Shown here: piece after piece, positions 44,994-55,816 of the stretch
Position numbering within the stretch: position 1 is the stretch's first letter
Layout of the letters: the number at the start of each line of letters is the position of its first letter
Source: Symmetrospora coprosmae
Taxonomy: Eukaryota; Basidiomycota; Cystobasidiomycetes; Symmetrosporaceae
Assembly (NCBI GenBank): GCA_008802785.1
Contig: VUYT01000008.1
Coordinates: forward strand, 62,001-126,000
Direction of reading: 5' to 3'
DNA: 64,000 nucleotides
Translations under genes and position numbers: made by a program
Notes under the pieces: generated by a model
Database searches by the model: none
What the model was told of the DNA's origin: nothing
Seen by the model: the letters and a program-made list of their open reading frames with translations, nothing else

Positions 44994-47753
44994 ATGGAGC
45001 AGCTTTCCGCCCGGCTGTGCACGCTGTGCAGGACAGAGACATCCTCCATGCAGTACACTGCCCGACGTGCGCTGTCGACGTCGTATTCCTCGTCCGCACC
45101 AGCCTCGTCCAGCTCCAGCTCCCACTCGCAAGCAGGCGGCAGCAGCATCACTAGGAGCGGCAGCACGCCCAGCGAAATCTCAACGCTCGTCGCGAGCCTC
45201 CGGTATGAGCTGCACAGGGTAAGACCAGAGCCTGCGCAGGTGTGGGCAAAGCTCAACGCGCTGCGGGATGCCTCGCAATCGCATGCGCAGTCGTCGCAGC
45301 AGTTGCTGCCTGCGCAACCGTCGCCGTCGTTCTCATCCTCGCCCTCCTCGTCGAGCTCGGGTTTCACGGCGAAAGCAACGACAGCAGCCCGCCATCAGCC
45401 GGGCATCCCTCCCGACCTGCTGGCAGGCGCCATCCCTTCTCTGTTAGCGTACGACACGCGCGGTGTGCGACCGACCAAGACGCGCACGCCCTCACTCGCC
45501 CTCACCGCGCTGCAGGACGAGGCAGAGGCGCTGTACGCGCGCTACCGGTTCCTCTCGTCGAGCATGGACGAAAGCGGCGCAGGCCCGCTGCCTATTGAGG
45601 TGATGCTCGAGTGGGCAAAGGCGTTCGAGCGGCTCGGGTACGCACCTGCTGCATGGCGCTTGTGGAAGGACGGCATTGCGAGCGGCGTTCTGTCGCCTGC
45701 AGTCCAGGCACCGGGGCGAGTCACGGACGCGAAAAAGCTCGCAGATGCCGTCCTGCTCGCCAGCTTGCAGTGGCTGAAGCTCTGCCGCAAGGTCGAGGTG
45801 GAGAAAAGGCAGTACCAGAGCAAGCAGAAGGGCAAACAGCTCGGCAGCTTTGACTTTGCAGACAGGATTGCCGAGGTGCGTTCAACACTTTGGCGTAGCG
45901 TATGCGTGTGTGTGCGCGCGCGCGGATCTGACCATAACCTTTTCTTGTATCTGCTTTTCGCGGGCCAGACTCTGCGCGAGACAGACGCTGTCCTGCAGTA
46001 CCTGACCGAGACGAAGCAGCAAGATGGACTATCCCGCTCTCTTCGGATACGCATCGTCAAGGAGACGTCTGCATCCGCAGATGCACGGCGCGCCATCGCC
46101 TCGACGTACGGCTTTGACTTTGAGTACCCGTCAGAGTCGAGCTTCCTCAAGGCTGGAGCAAGTGCCGAGACGCCAGCGATGGACCGGCACACTCTCAACA
46201 CCATCCTGCATATGTATGCCGAGCGCGGCGACCTGGGTAAGATGATGAGCGTCTTCGAGGCCGTTGCGTACCCGATCAAGCGGCGCAAGTTCCCCTTGCA
46301 TCGGCTGGCAGATCAGTATTCGTTCTTCTCGGCGAATCTGGCAGAACAGGGGGACGCGGATGGGGCGGAAGCGGATGAAAGCACGACCGCCAGCTCGAAG
46401 GGCTTCTTCAGCTCGAGCAACGCAATTGACAGCTTCGCAAGTGCGGGATCCAAAGAACTCGCCACGGATGTAGCACCATCAGCGGGCTCTGGGCCCATCA
46501 CCTTACATGACCATACGCCCATATCTACCACCTCCATCAACACGCACACGTTCGTCCTCCTCATCGAGACAGCGACGCGGCTAGGCTGTCTCGGCGTGGC
46601 GCGGCACTACCTGGCACAGATGCTCAACGCATGGAAGCAAGAGCGTGTCACGCTGCATGCTGCTCATCAGACTCTGGAGGAGTGGGACGAGACACGGGTC
46701 GTGGACGCTCTGCGGAAAGCGGACGCCGACGGTAGTCCACCCTCTACACACATCGATCAGGAAGCGCTCGCAGCTTTGCCGCCCTTGGCGGACCTCGAGA
46801 ACATCCCGGCGAGCCACTTTGGCATCTCGAGCGCGGCCATCTTTACCGTATACAAGTCGCTGACCCAGACGGGCCGACTGCACGCGAACCATCCTTATCT
46901 GCGCGCCCTATCTGCCGAGGTCACAGCCGTGCTGGAGCTGCTCCGGCAGGACGTCGCGTACTGGGCGCAAATCATGGACAAGAAACGGATTCTCGCGCAG
47001 GCGCTGGCTGCGACGGTCGAGTCGGGCGCTGAGGCCGGCCTGGACAGCGCGCGCGATAACGTTGGTTCGTACGGGACGACCTTCTCGTCCAAGCTGCATC
47101 TGCGCCTCCTGAAGCGCACCGAGATCGAGCTAGAGGAGCTCTCGCGTCGGTTGGAGCTCAAGGTTGCGAGTCTGGAGGAAGAGCGGACTGTAGCGCAGCT
47201 GCTGCGCCAGCTCACATGCTGGCAGCGGCTGGGCGATGCGACATCGCTCGCCATGCTGCAAGGCGCTGTCACAGAGGCGCAGGAATGGGTCACTGCTCAT
47301 GCGCCCCTGCTGCAGAGGCGCAGAAGCAGGAACGCCCTTGCCGCTGCACAAGTCGGGGCAGGTAATGTTGCTGGTCCGCTGGCACTGCTCAGGCTGCGGG
47401 GCAGGGCAGAACGGCCGCATGAAGAGCATGAAGGTAAAATGGCGGCTGCCAGGGGCAAGCTTGCGAGCAAAGTCCGGAGAGTCGAGACGGCGGCTGCGCA
47501 GGCTAAGGGTGCCATTGCTCACCTTGCGAAGGAACGCGAGACGGCAGATCTGAGAGAAGCGAGGGCGCTCGATGAGCCTGCCGAGCCAGAGGCGCCAGCC
47601 GTAGCTTTGTCAGGTTCGTCAATTGCGAAGTCATCAGAGGAGCGTGCGGAAGCTTCGCGGCAGACCTCGAGCGATGGCAGTGGGGCAAGCGCAAGCGGGC
47701 GGGCTTATGCGGCGGAAGCGACAGTGATGACGAGCGGCCTGTCATTTTCGTAG
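44994..47753 (+). CDS. PPR-like mitochondrial protein, function unknown
   Basis: Two exons, 44994-45875 and 45969-47753, giving 888 residues; the 93-nt intron (gtgcgttc...gggccag) is open in frame. The N-terminus is Arg/Ser/Thr-rich and nearly free of acids (TARRALSTSYSSS), suggesting mitochondrial import. Helical-pair segments look like pentatricopeptide repeats, for example TLNTILHMYAERGDLGKMMS and NTHTFVLLIETATRLGCLGV. The last third is a long charged coiled coil, ending in a Ser/Ala-rich tail. Fungal PPR proteins bind mitochondrial RNAs or the mitoribosome. The specific family could not be determined. It lies 237 bp downstream of PDA1 in the same orientation. Confidence 0.7.
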   Translation: MEQLSARLCTLCRTETSSMQYTARRALSTSYSSSAPASSSSSSHSQAGGSSITRSGSTPSEISTLVASLRYELHRVRPEPAQVWAKLNALRDASQSHAQSSQQLLPAQPSPSFSSSPSSSSSGFTAKATTAARHQPGIPPDLLAGAIPSLLAYDTRGVRPTKTRTPSLALTALQDEAEALYARYRFLSSSMDESGAGPLPIEVMLEWAKAFERLGYAPAAWRLWKDGIASGVLSPAVQAPGRVTDAKKLADAVLLASLQWLKLCRKVEVEKRQYQSKQKGKQLGSFDFADRIAEVRSTLWRSVCVCVRARGSDHNLFLYLLFAGQTLRETDAVLQYLTETKQQDGLSRSLRIRIVKETSASADARRAIASTYGFDFEYPSESSFLKAGASAETPAMDRHTLNTILHMYAERGDLGKMMSVFEAVAYPIKRRKFPLHRLADQYSFFSANLAEQGDADGAEADESTTASSKGFFSSSNAIDSFASAGSKELATDVAPSAGSGPITLHDHTPISTTSINTHTFVLLIETATRLGCLGVARHYLAQMLNAWKQERVTLHAAHQTLEEWDETRVVDALRKADADGSPPSTHIDQEALAALPPLADLENIPASHFGISSAAIFTVYKSLTQTGRLHANHPYLRALSAEVTAVLELLRQDVAYWAQIMDKKRILAQALAATVESGAEAGLDSARDNVGSYGTTFSSKLHLRLLKRTEIELEELSRRLELKVASLEEERTVAQLLRQLTCWQRLGDATSLAMLQGAVTEAQEWVTAHAPLLQRRRSRNALAAAQVGAGNVAGPLALLRLRGRAERPHEEHEGKMAAARGKLASKVRRVETAAAQAKGAIAHLAKERETADLREARALDEPAEPEAPAVALSGSSIAKSSEERAEASRQTSSDGSGASASGRAYAAEATVMTSGLSFS

Positions 47754-48170
47754 ATTTATCAGTCCTTCGGAGGGATGTGCGCCGCCCCACAAGGAAGCGG
47801 AAGGACGAAGAATCGCGCGCAGTGTGCATGTGTGTCACTCTGATGAAATTCAGTCGATGTGTCAGTGCGTCCACGAACTTTTGTGTAAGCGACTGGCTGG
47901 CCCCCGGGGCCCACCAAGCGCGTCAATTTCGGCTCGAGTCGCGCTGGCCATGGGTGCGCTGGCTCGGGCATCTCGGAGTTAACTCGGCTCCAAGTGGGGC
48001 GCTCTCTGGCCGAGAATGCTCGTCAGCAGAGCAACCGAGCCGACCCGACCGACGTCGACGTCTCTGTTCGCGTCCAGTAGTTGACCTCACTTGCTCTTTT
48101 CAGACCAGAAGAACAGCAGCAGCAGCTCTTGCATCCTCGTTACAGATTCAAAGTCAAGCTCCAGTCCACT
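47754..48170. promoter_or_regulatory. Promoter/5' leader region of the bZIP gene
   Basis: 417 bp between two plus-strand genes. No gene was seen. Presumably holds the bZIP promoter; no specific site was identified. Confidence 0.4.
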
Positions 48171-50901
48171 ATGTCGGATCTGGAAGATGTGCGTAGCTCG
48201 GGTAGATCAGCCCAGGCGAGGTGGGATCAAAGGCACTGGCACTGATTGTGCGATGAGATTGCGCTTTCTCTGCGGGCGCTGCACATTGCTGCACGCACGC
48301 ACTGCAGGCATCAGAGTACGAGGAAGCACCTCCGTCTGGCAGCACAAACAAGCGGCCACGGCGCAGCACCGCAGGCAACAGCACAACAGCAGCTCCTGCT
48401 CCGGCACCGGCAAAGGGTAGGGGAGGGGCCAGGGGAGCCGCAGCGAAGAAGAACAGCGGCTCGAATGCGAATGCGAATGGGCTATCGCAGTCGCCTGCAG
48501 ATGGGCATCCCAACGACACAGACGAAGGCAATGAGTGCGTTGGTCGTCGTATTTGCAGTCACGACTGTACTGCGGCCGCTTGCCTGGCCTGGCCTAGCCT
48601 GGCCTGCCTAGCGCTGGGCTGACTGCCTGCGTCATTCCCGTGTGACGCTCGCTCGCTTGCTCGCTGCAGCCCTGCCTCGGCCCGGAAGCTCCAGAACAGG
48701 ACAGCCCAGCGAGAGTTCAGGCAGAGAAAGCTGCAGTATGTCAAGGATCTGGAGGCTCGGGTCGAGTTCCTGTCCAGCCCTAGGGACGACCAGCTCGAGA
48801 TTCTGAAAGCCCTGCTGCACGGTGCGTCTTCCGAGAGAGTCAGGGATGGCTTCAGAGGAGGAGATAGCGGGCTGACACCGTTCTGCGGGACACTGCAGGC
48901 TTCATTGAGGAGAACAAGCAGCTCCGACACCTGGTGCAAGCCATCAGCGGGTTTGTTGGGACGGGGATGGGAGGCAAGTCCTGGGAGCTTGGCTTCAAGA
49001 AGGACGAGGACTACGAGGACTTTGTCAAGCGCTCGGACAAAGACACGTTGCATCGCCTCTACGAAGAGTGGCAGGTCAAGATGCAGGCAGAGAAGGATGC
49101 GCAGAGCAAGGACCCTGATTCGGGTTGCACCGGCGATAGCGGCGGGACTGGCAGAAGCGCGCCGGCAAAGAGGGGAAGTGCCGGAGCAAAGAATGGGCTG
49201 GCAGCGTCGACGTCCAGGGCGTCATCTCCCGCTCCAGCTCCAGCTACGCGAGCCAATTCGGGCTCAAGTAGCAAGCGCAAAGCCGGCGGTAACGGCAACG
49301 CAAGGAGCGAGGGACAACATCAGGACGATGTCTCGCCGCCGCCGCCCTATCCGCCTACTAGCGCGGGCGCAAGCGGCACCATGTCGAACGCTCAGCGCTT
49401 GGCTTCTCTCACCGGCCTACAGCGAGCCGACAATGCGAGTCCCGACGGCGATGAGCGCCGGCAGTCCCCGGTGACGAGCATGTCAGCTTCTTCGCGTTCG
49501 ACCGTGCAGAATCCGGGATTCCCTCCGCTTGGACAGCCGCAACAGCAACAGCAGCAGTATCCGCCTCAGCAACAGCAGCCTTCCCTTCCCCAATCTGCGT
49601 ATGAGTCGACAGGCTTCGGTTATGCCTCTGCCGGGCCGTCGATGGGCCCCAGCGCCGGGCGCGGCAGATTGCCAATTGGAAGCACCTTCAACCCAAGCTC
49701 CGCCTTCGGTCTCATGGGCACCAATCTGAGCTCGAGTGCGCCGGCTTCAGAGTACTCTGGCCAGCACAATCAGAGCCAGAACAACTTTGGTAGACAGCAG
49801 CCGTACGGCAGCAACTCCTGGAGCATGCCGTCTGCCTCCATGAGCGACTTCACCGGCTCTGGCTCCGCCCCAGCCTCGTCGGGCTTCTTCTTTGACACGG
49901 CAGAGCCCCTCAGCATGCCTACTTCGTCTTTCACGAACGACTTCCTGAGCGAGTACGTCAATACCGGCTTGACTCCCATGTTTGACGCTGCGCCCTTTGG
50001 CGGCCCCGGCGCTGGCTACAACTGGTACGGAAATGAGGGCGGGGCGATGACGGGCAATCTAGGGCCTACTGGAGTAAACGGCTCTGCCCACGATCACGAC
50101 ACGCCCTCCTCCTCTACATCGTCAAACTACGTGGCCCAGCCTCAGCAGCCTTTCCAGCCCATCGGCTCCTCCTTATCCGGACCGCCTCTTACGAATCTAC
50201 AGCAGCAGATTGCGTTTGAGGACAAGTACCGCCAGAAACTGGAGGATAAGGTCGTCGCCAATGCGCACCGCTTCAAGCTGCCGAAGGGCATCACTCCCGA
50301 GGATGTCATCAACTCCAGCCCGCTTCTCGCCCTGATACACACCATTTCGTAGTTAGTTGTTACTAGTCCCCATCGCGCCTAGATCCCAGACTGACGGCAT
50401 CTTGCATCCGTCTGCCTCCTTCCAGCCATATGCGAAACAAGGCCACCAACCCAGACTACGTCCTTCCCGACGTCTTGAAGCCAACCCCACTTCAGATATC
50501 CACCCCGCACGATTTTCGTATCGACGGTCTCCTCTTTGCCGGCATTCGGGATCGCATGATCCTCAACACCGAGTACGACCTTGACGATGTCTTCGCTGAT
50601 CTTGTCGATAGCACGACCATCCATCCGGGAGAGGTGCGTATATCAGTCTCATCGGCGCTCAGAGCTTTGCGCCAACCATGTTTCCCACTCTCCAGGTCGT
50701 CCTCGATCCTGGAAACTGTGAGATCTCGGAGGGTTTCTTGCGCAAGTACAAGTCAGTGGTCATGCTGCATGGTCGCACACGATGGGCTGTAGATGACGTG
50801 CTGACTTGTGGTCCCCTTACAGGAACCTCATCAGCGAGGATGCACTCGCGGTCAGCAATAAGTGGCGAAAATCACGAGGAGAGCCCGAAATTGTCTTGTA
50901 G
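48171..50901 (+). CDS. Fungal bZIP transcription factor with DUF3425-like C-terminus
   Basis: Seven exons: 48171-48188, 48308-48534, 48670-48821, 48899-50348, 50426-50633, 50696-50751, 50823-50901, giving 729 residues. The basic region at about 84-110 reads RKLQNRTAQREFRQRKLQYV followed by a leucine zipper (KDLEARVEFL, EILKALLHGFIEENKQLRHL). NRTAQREFRQRK is close to the Yap/Pap1-type N-x2-A-Q-x2-F-R basic region. A long Gln/Ser/Pro-rich middle follows. The C-terminal exons read HMRNKATNPDYVLPDV, DGLLFAGIRDRMILNTEYDL and FLRKYKNLISEDALAVSNKW, a pattern seen in DUF3425 bZIP proteins. The in-frame stop at 50350 would truncate the protein if the intron 50349-50425 were retained. The first exon has only six codons. 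Confidence 0.82.
48581..48612 (+). repeat. Short tandem repeat (cctgg/cctag units) in a bZIP intron
   Basis: Five-base units (cctgg, cctgg, cctag, cctgg and variants) are tandemly repeated within intron 2 of the bZIP gene, a likely site of length variation. Confidence 0.6.
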
Positions 50902-51123
50902 GAATTGGTGCTTGAGTGGTAATGTTGGACCGAGGAGCGCTCGAACGCTTGCGCGTGGTGCTGGGGGCAGGAATCAATGGTTGCCCGGGAAAGGCTCGTG
51001 TACACTCTGGTAGGGCTATGTGTGCTAGACGGCAAGGGAGATCAAGTATGAATTTCCGAGTCGACGGCGCGAGCTCACACAAGCCAGTCTAAGCTTCCAC
51101 TGCCCCGCCATCCTGCCGACACC

Positions 51124-54100
51124 TCATTGCGCACGCTCTCCACCCTTCAGAGGCTGACCTGATTCCAGTGAAGTGTCTGCCAGATCCTCGTAGCTGCCGT
51201 CCTCTCCTTCCAGAGCAAAGATACTCCTCGAAGCTGAGGAGTCTAGCTTCTGTCGCTCTACTTCGGCATCCGGACCGTCCTCGAGCTCGAGCTCGTGCTC
51301 CTCGATGCGCTTCAGGAGGTTCATCTCGGATAGCTGGAGGCTCTCCCTTTCGCGCTTGCGCCGGCTGCCGCCGCCCCTTACTGGCGTATTGGGTGCTGAG
51401 CTCGAGAGCGAGAGCGAGAGCCGGTTGAAGCGGTACGTGCCGCTGCCCGCAGGCGTGCCGAGACCGCTTCGCCCGCTGCCCGGCGGCATGTACCGCTTTG
51501 GCGTCCACCCTGCCGCACGACGCTTGCGGGCGCGCCATCGCAGCAGCGCATAGAACGCAAGCGCGACCGCAACAATGATCAGCATGAGCACGGCGCTTCG
51601 CCGCGGGCCGTACAGGAGCTCGCGCTCTTTGTCGATCGGCTGCCCTTCTTCGGCATAGAAGTCCACGGCGGCAGCTGCGGAGGATGCGGCCGCTGCAGCC
51701 TGCTTCTCCTGCTGCGAGATGACGGCGGGGAGCGTGCCGCCGTCCGGCGCTACTTTACCAATGACGGCCTCGACGCCGCTGCTGACGCGCCCAATGCGAG
51801 ACGGAATCTGCGAGCCATCTCCTGCGGCAATGAGAGTGTCTATGCCCAAGAAGCGGAGGAGGATGTCCTGTGCTGCATACGGCTGATTGATGGGAACCTG
51901 CGAAAAGAGGGCCAACGGGTGGCTGCTCGTCAGAGACCGATCGACCTGATTTTTTGGTACATCCATACTCACCATGTGTCCCGCATTCGCTACCTTCACC
52001 CACGTCATGTTCCTCGCCGTCCTCCAAGTTCCCGCGACTGTCCCATTCACCGCCCACTCTTCTTCGACCGCGTCCCCGAAACCCGTCTCCCCGCGCCACG
52101 TCAGATTATTGAGCATGTTCTCTATTCCAATCCACGAACACATGAGATCCGCATCGCCGGCAAAAAGGAGCATGGGCATCTGCTCCAAGAGATCTGGGAG
52201 CAGCTCGACTGATGGCCGCGAGCGAGGGCTCCACATCTGACTGCCGACTGTATTCTGTTAGGGATAGGGCGAGTGATGGATCAGCGAGATACCGGGCGCG
52301 AAGCAAGAAGAAGGCGCGAGGAGGACCCACATTGCACTGCGCCCACTTGGCGTGCTTGTCAGACGCGTGGAACGCCTCGACGACGTCCGATTGCTGCAGG
52401 GTGCAGGCAGGCCTGGTCATTGGACGCATCCTTGCAATGAGGCACACATGGGAAGGCGCCCGTAATCGAAGCTACGCACCTGCAGATACGGTGTGGCGAA
52501 CTGCAGCCCGTTTGGGTATTCTCCGCAGAACTCGGACGGCCGCACGTCATATGCGCCCATGCAGTACTTCTTCGTGTCGATGCTGGCAGATGGAGAGGGT
52601 CAGGATGTAAGGTCAACGGACCAGCGAGGGGATTGTGCGGCATTGTCAAGAACCGCGGTTTCCACTCACGTGGTCCTGCCCGCGCGCATGACGGCATCAA
52701 TGAGTCCCTCGCACGTCCCGACAAGGACATGTCCCTTGCCCTCTGTGCTGTTAAGCGCAGCATTGCACTGCTTCTCGAGTCTTGCCACGGCGCGCGTCTC
52801 GTCGTTTTGCTTGCTGAGGAAACCCCTCGCGCGGCCATACGCCACGTACGCCGGGTACTGGTCCGCGGGCGAGAACCACCCGTTCCCGATGAGCAGACCC
52901 TCGAGCCGGGTAGGTAGTGAGGTCGTCGAGACTATCGCGCGCGCGAGGTACGGGATTGTCGTGCCCGCGTAGGACTCGCCCGCGATGTATGTCTGACATC
53001 GGGGAGACAGGACAGAGGCGATCGACCATGAGTCCTCGTTGGAGCATCAGCTGATGAGAGTGACCATGAAGGTGAGCAGAGGTTGAGAGATCATTGACAC
53101 GCACGTCCATCTTGGCATATTCTGGAAACAAGGCGTAAAAGTTGCTGAGGAACTGCACAATCTGCTCGGCTGCCTACGGAGCGAAAGCCGAAGGAGGAGA
53201 GGTGAGTGGGGCAGTGCTTCTCAGCTGTGGAGAGCTTCGGAAGCGGCATTATTATCGGTATCCTCGACTCACAGGCGCCAGTTCGGCAACCGGCTGGCCT
53301 TTGTTGATGTAGCTGAGAGCACACCGGGGCGCGTTAACTTCAGCCCTACAGTGTAAAGCGCAAAGTCATCTCCTTGGCGCACCTATATCCAGTCCCAGCC
53401 GGTTGGTCAACTGGAGAGCAGCCAAGCAGGGGCTGCCGGAGTCAGCTAAAGCCGCTAGGTGGGGGTCACGGTGGCGTACAGCAAAGTAATCTGCAATACG
53501 CACTGAACAGAACGTTCGCATATTCGTTCCATTTGCCTGGGTTGTCTTCCAGTATAGCGGCGTCTCCCACGCCCTGTACCTTGACGGGTCCTATCTCCAA
53601 GAGGGCGCCATCGAACGAGGAGCAGCCCGGACCTGGTGGTTTCGGATGCGCGGGTCGATGAAGCGTCAAAGGTCAATAAGAGTGGTCAGGTCCAGTCTCG
53701 CCATCGCCCGCCGCAAGTGGTGCTCACCTCCGTTGAACCACAAGACGAGCTTCTCCCGCTGGGCGATGTGCCTCGCCTTTACGAGGAGGAAGAAGAGGTG
53801 CGCATCGTTCTCTACACCATCTTGCGCTCCATCTCCCAATTGTACAGCCGCAGGAGCACCATCCGAGTCCGTCGTTCCCGGGGTTTCCTGGTCCTGGTCC
53901 TGCGCCTGGCCCTTTCCCTTGTCCTCCCGCCGCCATCGGCTAATCGCGGCACCCACTCCCGCGTTTGCATCTGTGTTCGCTGCTGCTGCTGCGGACCCCG
54001 GACGGGCGATGGCGTAGGCCGCAGGGAGGTGTCCCGAGTACATTGCCGGCAGCTGCATCCCCGCCGGTCTCCCTGGGAGGTCTGGGACGTAGAATGCCGC

Positions 54101-54385
54101 GGCGGACAGCGGGGCTTCGGCGGACAGCGGGGCTGCGGGAGGGACTGGTGCTGGTGCTGGTGCGCGGCGACTGCGACTGCGAGATGTGCCTGCCCATGGT
54201 TCCTCGGTATCATCGCTGCTGCTGCTGCTGCTGCCTGACTGTCCCCGCTGCTGCTGCTGGGCGCGCCGGATGAGCGCGACGAGGGTCTCGGACTCTGTAT
54301 GGTCACTCAGGACGGGATAGCGACGATAGCGCAGCCATGCAGGCTCCTCTGCTGGCTCGTGCCCGTGGACGTGGACAGAGCTCAT
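51124..54385 (-). CDS. KEX1: Kex1-type serine carboxypeptidase
   Basis: Ten exons: 54385-53728, 53632-53504, 53410-53383, 53312-53273, 53173-53105, 52992-52670, 52582-52480, 52393-52331, 52254-51961, 51897-51124, giving 826 residues. The mature-type start is [10 protein letters not shown] with MYSGHLP. Catalytic features are [11 protein letters not shown], the serine in [16 protein letters not shown] (about 315), the aspartate in [15 protein letters not shown] (about 505) and the histidine in [11 protein letters not shown] (about 563). A C-terminal membrane helix ([20 protein letters not shown], about 670) and an acidic cytosolic tail are typical of Kex1, which trims basic residues from precursors (including pheromones) in the late Golgi. 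Odd points: no signal peptide follows the only in-frame ATG, and exon 1 contains a long acidic insertion before the HLFFLL strand. Confidence 0.88.
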
Positions 54386-55219
54386 GGCGGCGAATGCTCT
54401 CTTGTAGCATTCAATGGCAGAGATGCTTTCACCAACATGGTGTGTCGCCCGCTCCTCATCTGGCCGCAGGATCCCTCTTTCAGGCACATCTGGATGTACC
54501 TACCCCCGTTTGTACACGAGCGCACAACAGCGCACAGCAGAACACGATGACCGCAGCCACGCGAGGGAAAGGGCGCTAGTGGAGGCGTATACCGTAAACA
54601 CACACCGATATACCGTTCCAAGCGCGATTGCGCAATGGTGGATGCAGGGGTGCACCGGGGGACCCTTCGCTTCGGTCTCCTCTTCGCCACCCGTTCTCTC
54701 AGTTCGGCTCGGAGCAGTAGTCTCGGATGTGAGCAGGGTTGGCAGGGCAGGGAAAGGTGGGGAGGTCATGGACGAGGATGAGCTAATACCGTACTGCAAG
54801 CAAGGCAAAGGGGAAGGCGGCCTGCTCGATGGACAGCGGTGAAATAATCAGATGGGCAGGGCCATTGGTGGACAAACTGACAGCAGAAATCCCGTGCTGC
54901 GGGCGCTGATGACAGTAGTGATAAATTCTCTCTCGGGCTGCAGCTGTGTGTGCAGTCTCGATGGTCAAGATGCCGGTCTGTGCCCCCCGTCTTACCTGAT
55001 GCCGGTACTGGTACCTGCTCTGGTCTCGTCGTCTCGTCTTGTCCCTTCCTGCTCGGTGCCTGTCTCCGAGCTTGGGTCCGAAGCAAAATCCTGAGCAGGT
55101 CGTCTCTCTCTGTCGCGCGTACCAGCAGTGTTCTGTACAATCTGTGCATTGTCTTCGTACGACGTCAGACGCACAGCACAGGAGAAGGTGACGTCGGCGG
55201 CGAGACCACTCTTTGGGTG
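54386..55219. promoter_or_regulatory. Divergent region between KEX1 and the Zn2Cys6 gene
   Basis: 834 bp. A missing first KEX1 exon encoding the signal peptide may lie here; a hydrophobic minus-strand stretch near 54560 (VAAVIVFCCALLCARV) lacks a start codon in frame. The rest presumably serves as promoter and 5' UTR for both genes. Confidence 0.4.
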
Positions 55220-55495
55220 ATGGATGGAGGAGCAGCACGACCTCTGGCACGGGGAGCAGGAGCCGCAGGAACAGCAGAGCAGCAGCAGCAGCAGGAGTCA
55301 TACCATCACCAGCTTCAAAAGCGCACTACAGCTGCGGGCCATGGACATCGATATGCCCATCCTCCTGCCGGTGCCCCTGCGGCTTCCGCTTTCCGCGCGA
55401 CAGCAACGAGCGCGCACCTGATAAATCGCCCAGCGACGACATCGAGCTCTTCGAGCGTCACAGCAGGAACCCAGGCACAACACCAGGAACAGCTA

Positions 55496-55531
<36 letters not shown>

Positions 55532-55780
55532 CTGTACACGCAGCATCTGCATCGCTTTACGCCAACGTCCTCTTCATCGTCATCGTCACCGTCCACGATG
55601 AGCTCGGCATTTGCTGCCGCCCCTGCCCCTGCCCCTGCCGCTGCGTCATCTGCGAGCGACCCGCGGGAACTGCTTCTCAGTCCTGCCTACCCGCATCAAA
55701 TGCTCCATCGACCAGGGTTCCAGCAACAGCAGCAGCAGCAGAACCGACTACAGGAGCAGCGGGACTACCAGCAGCAGCAT

Positions 55781-55816
<36 letters not shown>

